This document shows, piece by piece, positions 1-9,300 of a stretch of DNA of 64,000 bases. The notes beneath the pieces are model-generated. The model was given only the letters and a program-made list of their open reading frames with translations, searched no databases and was not told the origin of the DNA. Numbering within the stretch: position 1 is the stretch's first letter; each line of letters begins with the position of its first letter. Source of the stretch: Prorocentrum cordatum. Lineage: Eukaryota > Sar > Dinophyceae > Prorocentrales > Prorocentraceae. The stretch is taken from assembly GCA_963575745.1 (NCBI GenBank), contig CAUYUJ010022063.1, forward strand, positions 1 through 64,000. The letters run 5' to 3'. A program made the translations under genes and the position numbers.

Positions 1-40
1 GTGACTCTTGATGGGCGTGTTGTTAATCGCGCGAAGGGAC

Positions 41-104
41 TTCCATCGACGCGTGTCCATGACACCGCCTGTCAAGAGGGACCCATCGACGATTGTCGAT
101 GGGT
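41..104. repeat. Short palindrome array, left of the retrotransposon
   Basis: Two short palindromes occur here, an imperfect one near 43-63 and a perfect CCCATCGAC-gatt-GTCGATGGG at 82-103. The same family continues on the other side of the 18-kb retrotransposon at 18107-18240. The element therefore inserted into a pre-existing array of hairpin-forming repeats. I see no gene in 1-117. Confidence 0.8.
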
Positions 105-112
105 CCGAGGCG

Positions 113-117
113 GGATA
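113..117. repeat. Target-site duplication GGATA (left copy)
   Basis: GGATA directly precedes the left LTR and is repeated at 18101-18105 directly after the right LTR. A 5-bp duplication is typical of LTR retrotransposon integration. It shows that the two LTRs belong to one insertion with both ends preserved. Confidence 0.93.
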
Positions 118-313
118 TGTGTATGGAACCCGTGTAATACCCTCATATATACTCCTTATCCTTACCTCTCCCGCACCTGGCCGTTTGGGCTCAGGTACTG
201 AGTTGGAGCGATCGTACCTTGATCGCTTGGGAGGGAACGATATCCATCTATCCCTCCATCTCTCTACCAACGGATCAGGGGTTCTGTACTCTTGTATTTC
301 AACCCCATACACA
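118..313 (+). repeat. 5' LTR
   Basis: The 196-bp repeat starts TGTGTATGG and ends CCATACACA, a perfect 9-bp terminal inverted repeat containing the canonical TG...CA ends. It aligns without gaps to 17905-18100 with three substitutions (about 98.5 percent identity), which suggests recent insertion. It should hold the element promoter and the R region; I could not define a TATA box with confidence. Confidence 0.95.
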
Positions 314-326
314 GGTTATCAGCCCT
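314..326 (+). other. Candidate primer-binding site
   Basis: The bases GGTTATCAGCCC follow the 5' LTR immediately, where the minus-strand primer site should be. The core TATCAG resembles the initiator-tRNA-Met complement used by many copia elements (TGGTATCAGAGC), but the match is imperfect. The tRNA identity is therefore not assigned. Confidence 0.5.
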
Positions 327-769
327 TTAACGCTCACCTTCACCGACTCGCCCGCGGTGACCTTGCATGCGTGCCTAATGGAGCCGCTTCGGCGCATGCG
401 CCGTAAGGGTTCCATTGGGGCTTCGCGTCCAAGCTCTCCCACGGTGCGACGGCTCGGTGACGAGTTGGAGAGCATTAATACGGACTGTGCTGGTGTCCCC
501 GATACCCCCCCCCCAGCTCCCGAGGACCCGAGGCGCGTCTAGCTGCTGAACTTCGCCGCAGCGCCGCCCGCGGGGGGACAGGAGAAGGAGTAGGAACAGG
601 AAGGAAGGAGTTTCACACGCCGACCTTTGATCCTCCCTCCCCTTCCCCGTCGGGAGCAATCCCAACCGCGTCAGGCGAAAGCCTTGCCGGTCTCGATACT
701 CCAGGGCGCTTCCGCGCTAACCGCCGATGGACCTCAGGTGCTGGAACCCCCAGCCCTGCGACCGTCCCC
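327..769 (+). other. 5' leader of the retrotransposon
   Basis: Transcribed leader between the primer site and the first obvious coding block. The frame used by Gag is open from about 479 and is Pro/Ser/Gly-rich, but it has no ATG in frame before the region listed next. The start of translation cannot be fixed. No other gene is visible. Confidence 0.5.
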
Positions 770-1309
770 GTGGCGGAGCACGTAGCTACCTTCGAGGAAC
801 TCAGTAGACCAGTGTCGGCACAGCCACAGACGCGGTGCCCCAAGGTATCATCGGATGAGACATCACACACACATGGTCCGAATCGCAGCTCGTCCGCGCG
901 CAACCACCGTGGAGCCCCAGGCCCATGCGGCGAGAGCAGGTCGAGCCCGCGCGCTGCCTCTCAGAGGCCATGCACTCCCCGCGACAGGGGACACAGGGAA
1001 GCTGACGCTCCCCACCTCTCCATCTCAGACGACCAGCTGGCGGAGACGTCCGCCGCAGGTGACATAGCTGAGCTCAGAGACCAGGTTGAAACCTTCGTGT
1101 CCAGCCAATACTCTGGACTACTACTGAGCGTTCAGACGAATGCCACGGATACTGCAGCCATACGCCGCGATCTTGACGGCGCCTTAGGGATCATCGATTC
1201 CAGGATCACCGAAGATAGACGCATCATAGGAGAACTGCAGTACCAGGTTGATCGTGAGGTGTCACACTCAGGTGAACGAACGGCGATGGTCGAGAACCTG
1301 CGCAACTAA
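770..1309 (+). CDS. Gag N-terminal segment, ended by an in-frame TAA
   Basis: This is the first part of the retrotransposon Gag, low-complexity Ser/Pro/Arg-rich at the start and then helical, with charged heptads from about 1030 onward that suggest a coiled coil. The listed start is GTG only because no ATG occurs in frame; the open frame extends back to about 479. The TAA at 1307-1309 is in the same frame as the next segment, which resumes after three codons with the same Gln/Leu/Arg-rich helical character. A single CAA-to-TAA change would explain it; stop read-through is the alternative. The product should be a cytoplasmic particle subunit. Confidence 0.7.
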   Translation: MAEHVATFEELSRPVSAQPQTRCPKVSSDETSHTHGPNRSSSARNHRGAPGPCGESRSSPRAASQRPCTPRDRGHREADAPHLSISDDQLAETSAAGDIAELRDQVETFVSSQYSGLLLSVQTNATDTAAIRRDLDGALGIIDSRITEDRRIIGELQYQVDREVSHSGERTAMVENLRN

Positions 1310-1318
1310 CTCGCGCAG

Positions 1319-4300
1319 ATGGAGCAACAACTTGTGATCGTACGCGACACAGGCATTTCTGCGGTCAGGATTTTACACGATGAGATCCACGACCAGCTCC
1401 GTAACCGACCACCCCCAACCGAGGCCACAGACCTCGGCGACGTTCAGTCTCAGATCAATGATCTTCGATCTTACCTAGACCACACTACGGCGACGCTTCG
1501 TACCGAAGCACACACAAACTCGTCGAACCTGATCGACATGTTGCAGCGTACTGAGAGGGTCATCACTCAAAGGCTTGATGCGACCAACGCTGTCGTGCAG
1601 CCACTCGCTAACCGGATCTCTGACATAGAGCAGCGTTTCCCTGGTGTACAGGACGCCCTGGCAGAGTTGCGTGTCGGACGAGCCCAGACTGATCAGCTGG
1701 ATTCTCCTACCACGGTTTACGATTTCGCCCGCCTCACTGACAGGTTGCAGGAGGTTGAGAAGGCGGCGGACCACACGCAGTTAGAGCTCTCCCAGGTTAT
1801 TCATGAAAGAGATACTGAGAAGGTACGTGTTGAGAGTTATCTCGCACGTCTGGAAAGCGAAGTGGAGGCACAAAGCGCCCGTCTCCGAGCATGCGAGCAT
1901 CGACTTGATCGGTATTCACAACGTTCTCGGGATACTGATGAGTACACACGCCAAAAGGTGGGTCAAATACAAGAAGACATGACGAGCTGGACGAATCAGC
2001 TGATCGACCACACTAACGACACCAACATTCACCTTCGACCTGCAGCCAACCCGCACAGGCCGACGGCAGCGTCCGCCGAAGCACCACAAGCTTCAGCAGG
2101 ACAACAACGACGTACATCTCCAGGAGCAGCCTCCGCGGCAGTTTCTTCACAGACACGACATGTGTCTCCTGTGCGCACAGAACCAACCATCGACGGTGCA
2201 CCGATACCTTCACAACCAGTGTCTGCGGTGTCGGTACATACAACGACGCCTATCAAGGAGTCAGACACCGTTCGAGTACCTGTCTTGCCTAAGATCACGC
2301 AGCTGCTGGAATGGCAGCAAAGAGTGCGAAAGAACTTCGGGGCCGCCTCAGGGCGACCATCCAAAGCATACGCCTTCCTATGCGTGGCAGAACAGCCCGA
2401 ATGTACATTCGAGGATTTACAAGACAGTGGAGACTTTGAGAGCATCGATTGCGAACTCGCAACCGCTCTGAGCGACATCTTATCCTCAGACTTACGCTAC
2501 CAAATCAGGCTCATCGAGACCAGAGAGCACACAGCAGGACGCATGCCCAAAGGACGCCAGATATACTGGCATATCCTACAGTCCTACAAAGTGACAGACG
2601 TCGACGACGACCTGCACGATTTCGAGCGCCTTAAAGAACTAAGGATGAGAGACGAAGATTTGCAACGTTTCATTACCGATTGGGACGCCTTACTCTTGGA
2701 ATGCCGAGAAGTACCCGATCCAAAGATATTGGAATCGCTATTCCGCACACAGATTCGTAGACATGCATGGATGAAACAAGACATGTACGAGTACCAGCGC
2801 ATGAAGATGAGCGACCCGAATCGTACCTACGGTTGGCTTCGACAGCGTGTCCTGGACATACTGGAAATTAAACAATTGGAGAATAATCAAAACAAGCTAC
2901 GGTACGAACACGAGACACGATCTCAGGTCAACGTGTGCGTTGCATGGAAGAAAGGCAATTGTCGCAATGGTGAACGGTGCAAGGCTTTACATACATATTC
3001 CAGGGATTGGAAGAACAACAAATCTTCCAGACCATCAACGGCTGGTGGCAACCCCCGCCGTAGTATGTCCACTCCTGCGAATCACAAGAAGCCAGCATCA
3101 AGGCCGTTCTGCTTCGATTTTGCCAAGCGCAACACATGTACCAGAGGTGATAAGTGTAACTACCCGCACGTCGCACAGCGCAAGGATTTCGCACAGAACA
3201 AGTGCACAAAAGGCGACAAATGCAAATACGCTCATCTCGCACCTGGCGCAAAGACTCCTGAACGAAGCCCGAGTCGACCACGGACTTCCAGCCAGGACAG
3301 CCGTGGCCGATCACCATCCCGCGGATCAGGAAGCCAACGGTTTTCACAACGCGGGGGGTTTCGCTGCGCAAGCGATTCACGACAGGGACGTGACAACCGA
3401 CGCCAATACGACCGATCCCGTTCGACATCCAGGAGGTCCCAAGACTCTCGCAGCCAATCGAGAAGTCGTTACGACAGATCTTCGGGATCTACCTCCCGAG
3501 GACGAGACAATCGTGGCGGCGGACGTGGCAGCCCACGCGGCCGTGATCGATCATATGGCAGTGACAAAGGACGTGGCAAGCGGTATTCGAGCCGCGGATC
3601 GTCCCGTGGTTCACCCAACACTAGAGCACGTTCTCCTGCCAACTTTAGACATTCACGCCGTTCAGACCGCAGCTGCGTCATCCGCGACAAGACCCTCATG
3701 GCCAACACCAAGGCCACAACGACATCTACCAATATACGTCGTCGGATACGCTTCGACGTACGCAACGTGGACTACTATTTCCATACCATATCTGGCAGAG
3801 CCAGACTGGACAGGTGGAAAGAGCTGCCGAATGAGGGTGACATCGTCAAAGTACCAGATCCATTACCACAAAAATGGTGGGATTATAGTGCAGAGGCCTT
3901 ACGAGAATGTCAAAAAGAGGCACAACTATGGTACGACGAACTGTACGACTACCGACACAACAAAGAGTCGGTGGCCACACCAACTGCGATCCGAAAGCAT
4001 GACGACACTGTCAAGCAGTCATCAAAGACTGCCCAGACGACAACAACGACAAAGCAGATCGACACTCCACGCTCGACTGCAGCATTGACCAGGTCTTGGG
4101 TTCTTGACAGTGGTTCTGCCCATCATATTCAGGGAAAACATGAACTTACGCAGACCGAGTCGGATCGCATATCTATTCGCGAAGAGCATATTCTGGAAAC
4201 TGCAAATGGTGATCGTACCGTCAACGAGCACTACGACATACGGCTACCCGAAGTTGGACTGCATAGTTCAGCCCTTGCTTTACCAGACTGCCCATCATTA

Positions 4301-5311
4301 CTATCAGTTGGAAAATTGATCGAGGTCGATGGCTTTCGACAGCTTTGGGATCCTGAGCTGGGCTACATGCTTCAGGATCCGGGGGGCCAATGGTATAAGA
4401 TTCCAGTCAACAATCGAGTGCCAGAGTTACGACTTGACGACTTAACACGGATACCACCACCACGTTTATGCACTTCGTCAGCACCCCGCCGTCGTCAGCG
4501 AAAGCGTTCATCCGCCCGCTGTAACGACACTTGTTGGTGCTGCAAAACTACAGGGCAACCAACCACTGCAGACGAGCTACGACCCCACATAGGGACCTGC
4601 CCCAAGAGACCACATGTCGGAGAGGGAGGAGGAGCACGGACCATCACGGTCGAAGAACCTCCCGACACAAGAACAGACGAGACCAACGTGGACACGACCA
4701 CCGACTCGCCAACGTCTCAGATGCAGTGTTCTCCTCCACAATGCGGGGGGTTCGATATAGCTCAAGCAGACAACGACATACCGACAGAGACACCCACACG
4801 AACGCATCCAGACAACGATCGAGTTCTGCCCAACAGACAAAAGAAACCGATCGACCCGATGCATTACATGACTCACAGCCCAAAACATCCCGACTGTGAG
4901 ATCTGTTCTCGTACGATGGCACAGAATGCCCCGTGTAGACGACAGCGCAAACCACATCCACCGGCAGACGCCACCGAAGAGGATAACGCCTACGAAGCTT
5001 TTGTCCCGAAGAAGTTCGGTGAAGCTCTAACTGCTGACCATATCGTACTGGCCAAAGACGATGCTGCGGACAAACATGGCGACACATATGCACTTGTTGT
5101 CCTTGACAGATATACTGGCATCTTCATGGCCTACCCAGCGCTACACAAAGACGCAGCTACTACAAAGGCATCCTTTCAACAGTTCATCGCCGCGAACGAT
5201 GAGGTGAAGCATATCTACACAGACAATTCTGAGAGCTTCAGAAGGCTTGCCGCCAATTGGGATGGAGACACGACACGAGTACGCCACATCGTCCACAGAC
5301 AAATGGATTGA
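1319..5311 (+). pseudogene. Gag (CCCH zinc fingers) - protease - integrase core, frame broken near 5250
   Basis: Residues 1-300 are coiled-coil-rich Gag, followed by a globular capsid-like region. Two CCCH zinc fingers follow: C-x7-C-x5-C-x3-H at 2936-2992 and C-x8-C-x5-C-x3-H at 3110-3169, with a third degenerate one near 3203-3235. A long Ser/Arg/Gly-rich stretch lies at about 3240-3690. The aspartic protease has the motif WVLDSGSAHH with DSG at 4106-4114. The integrase has a His/His/CxxC zinc module near 4860-4930 and a core with aspartates near 5036 (TADHIV) and 5222 (YTDNS). The expected DDE glutamate lies in the next frame (5305-5316), so a 1-nt shift around 5240-5262 interrupts the integrase. 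CCCH fingers replace the CCHC knuckle usual in retroelement Gag. Confidence 0.88.
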
Positions 5312-6384
5312 TTGAGCGCGTTGTCAAAATTGTCATCCTTGGTACCAGAGCTGTGTTACATATGTCTGGTCTGGGACACGAATGGTGGAAAGAGGCCATG
5401 CAAGCCTTTTGCTGTGGACACAACTTTTTGCATACATCCACGGGCGTCGCTGCCCTCAACGAGGAGCATGCAGAAAAGACAGCTCATGAAATAAGATTTG
5501 GCGAAAGCTTTCCTGGGCACTGCATACCATTCGGTGCTCGGATATTTTGGAAATGCCTCAACCCCGAGATTAACGACGAGACTGCAAAGTTTAAAGAAAA
5601 TACTCGGGAAGGGTTATTCATGGGATACCACTTACACTCTGGTGGACGATGGTCAGGTGACTACCTTGTTTTGGACACGGCTACATACGCCAAGAATCCT
5701 GATGGTGATCTGTGTCATGTGCACAGAGTCAAAGACATCATCATCCCTGATGGCAAGTTCACCTACCCCGTGAAAGATGGTACTCTGCGACATCATAACC
5801 CTGAGGCACACGACGAGGTGAAGGCATCTACTTCTCGCCCCTTGGGTGACAAGCCAATGCCTGATCCTCCACTTTCTTACCCTAAAGAATGGGATGATCC
5901 GTCTATGATGACGACGGAAGATAACGCTATTGATATCCAGACATCGGCTTCTGAAGTTGCTGCACCAGCGCCGGAGCCAGACTACTGGGAACAGCGTGGA
6001 TGTTGCGTCATCAGACACATTCGTACCCCAAGAAAGAAACGATTCATCCCAACGGACGACGTCATGAATATACCAGTACCTGTTGACCAACTCGACGTGA
6101 CACGAGATTTCAAAACGACTTCTACGTTCGAGGGCGAAAGTAACTTCCGAGATGTTTGGGATGGTGTTAGCGCCAACGACCACAGGGAGCTGAGCGAGCC
6201 GTGGACAGGCACGATTCAGTTCTATGAGCTTCCAAAAATAACGCCAGACGGCAAAATGGTGGTTCGTGGACGCGAGACACGTGTGCAGACTACTACACGT
6301 CCTGATCACGTTCTTCCCGAGCATTGGAAAACACTTTCCCGTGGACAGCAAAAGAAAAAGGATCGATTACGCCAACGACGTTAA
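5257..6384 (+). pseudogene. Integrase C-terminal part, shifted frame
   Basis: Continues the integrase with STPHRPQTNGLIER, which carries the third (glutamate) active-site residue of the retroviral integrase fold. A C-terminal region typical of copia integrases and an acidic linker follow. The frame differs from both its upstream and downstream neighbours. The exit to the next frame falls in an A-rich run around 6348-6362 (AAAAGAAAAAGG), a likely slip or indel site. The TTG start shown is not biological; this is part of one polyprotein. It is non-functional if the shifts are real mutations. Confidence 0.85.
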
Positions 6385-9300
6385 ACGAGCCCGTGAAATT
6401 CGTGATCGTGCTGCATTGCGAGTGTGGACAAGACAGGATAAACAGGTCAACAATTTCCGTACTACTACATCAGGCGGACCCACATGGAATACTGTGGAAC
6501 GACGGATTACATACGACACTGACAATGGTGACGTCATCCGCGACGAGAATGTCAAAGGCGTGACAAACAAAGAAATACTGTATGCCAAATTACCCGGTGG
6601 GCCACGTAACATTGCCACGGTACTATACTACCGTCAACTACCACAACAGCACGATGGAGAAGAACGTGCTTTGGTATTTGTGGATAATGAAGGAACCGAC
6701 TTTGGGACTTTGAACCCGCTCATACGCAAGTTCACCCAGTCGGTAGCAATACCAACCATGCCACGTGAGACCAACTACATGCCGGCACACAGAGATAGAG
6801 ATAAAATACCAGATTCGACATGGTCACGCCCAGCATTAGTTACCAGAAACCTGAGTAAGAAAGAAGTTGCCGCAGAACCACGTGCACAAGAAGCCCTACG
6901 AAAAGAATACGAGAGATTGGAAACGAAACAAACATGGATGTTGGAGACTGTTGCAGAAAAAGCTGATATTGAGTCACAAGCTATCCGCAATGGAACAAAG
7001 GTGCATTTCTTCAACATCTTGGAATTATCTTCAGTCAAACATGAGGAACTTCCTCCTGATCTACGTAAATTCAAGGGCAGAGTGGTGGTTCAGGGCAATA
7101 CAGGCAAAAATGAAACTGGTTTGGCCGCCATATTCGCCGACGCCGCTTCCAGTGCTTCGCATATAGAGGCTTCCAAACTTTGCGATGCTACTGCGTTATT
7201 ACCGCAATATGCGGGAGAGCAAAGTGACGCACCTGGAGCTTACACGCAGGCATTATTATACGGCGACGGACGAATTGATCCAGATGATACTTGGATTACT
7301 ATACCTAAATGGCGACAACCGACATCATGGTCAAAATACAATAACCCAGTGTGCCGATTGCGATTGGCACTATACGGACACCCTCTCGCAGGTGTCTTTT
7401 GGGAACGAAAATGCCGTACATGCTTGGAAAGCGTCGGTTTCGAGCTTATTTCAGGATGGGAATGTGTATGGAGACACAACAAACTGGGACTGATACTTTC
7501 AGTATACGTGGACGATTTCAAATTGGCCGGCCCAGCTCATAATCTACAGACTGGCTGGGATTATATTCGTAAAAGCGGGATCGATTTGGATCCACCTACT
7601 CCATACTCACAATATTTGGGTTGTGGACAACAAGCATATGATGTACTGCAGAGCATCTTCGACAAAAGAATGTCCACAATACGCCCTATGCTACCTGCAC
7701 ACAACGAGAAAGAATACAATACGGCAAAACACATTCGTGGCATTCGACATGACATGCTTGGTTTTACAGATCAGTGCATTGAGCGGTACCTGGAATGCGC
7801 CTCCAAGCGCGCCCAGGGAAAAGGGTCACGTCGGAAACGATCCGACTCGCCGAGGGCTTCGCGATCCAAATCGCCATCTTCCTCCGGGTCGGTCGCCAGA
7901 CCTACTAGTGTGCTCAACGCACGGACAAGATCATCCAGCCCAGCAAAACCGGTCGACACAACTTCTACCAATACCATACCCGCCACATACCATGATCTAC
8001 CCGACGCAGAGACCCCTGGCATCGAGGACACCTCCTTCACTGAGTCCGACTATTCAGACGAGGGCGTTCTCGGCCAGGACGCGGCAAGTGTACTAATGAA
8101 AATCCTGTACTTGGCACGTTGCTGTCGTTTCGATCTTCTACATCCGGTATGTATGTTGGCCAGAGAAATTACCAAATGGAATACTACATGTGACAAACGT
8201 CTACATCGGTTGATATGCTACATCAAAACGACGCGTACACATTGCTTACATGGATGGATAGGCGATTCATCAGACAAGTTATCCATCATGCTCTTCACTG
8301 ACGCCTCGTTCGCTGATTGCATTACATCCTCCAACTCCACTACCGGTGTTTTTGCTGCGCTTGTTGGACCCAATACGTTCTTTCCAGTCAACGCTGTATG
8401 TAAGAAACAAACGGTTGTTTCACATTCATCTACTGAATCGGAGATCGTTGCTCTCGATTCGGCACTACGACTGGAAGGGTTACCTCTACTATCATTCTGG
8501 GAAGCCGTGGTGGGAGTTGCCAAAACATGCAAAGAGAAGAATACATGCCTGAGTTGCCATCGACACGTTGACCCGGCGATGTGTCCTATATTGGCAGCCA
8601 AAAAGAAGCGTAAACCATCGCCTCGCAAGGCACCCCCTACTCGGGGATCTTCTCCTGGCCGTAGGCAACTACCGCTAAATACGGATTTGCCTACGACTCC
8701 AAAGAGACATACAATATCCCATGAAGGTACCGTACTACACGTGGATCCAGAGCCAGCTCCAGAGATCAGTGCACCGAAAGTACGACTTATCGTCTTGGAG
8801 GATAACCAGGCCGTTATCAAAATTGTCCAAAAGGGACGAACACCAGCACTTCGTCATCTTCATCGTACTCATCGTATCAATCTGGATTGGATATGCGAAA
8901 CATGTCAAATTGAACATATTGAGCTTAAATATGTAGGAACAAAAGAGCAGATCGCAGATATGATGACCAAACATTTCGAGACCAAGAAAGCAGACCTTTG
9001 GAAGGACCTCTTGGAACACTCGCATATTTTTCCTGTTACTCCGATACAATGTCCGCCGATACGAGGGCCTCGGAGGCCCGACGGTTTACCTCATGAAGCG
9101 GAACCTCCTAAATTGAATGGATGCCCAGAAATATGCAAGATATTGTTGACGGAAAAAGAAAGATGGGGCGAGGTAGGATCAGAATGCGGATTTCAGTGTG
9201 TTGGACAAGCTAACCATGAGGGACTATGTGCATGCATGTACCACTATGGCGTACCAGCCGCAGATACTGCGTCGCGCACATCTCGTTTACGCGCACGTTC

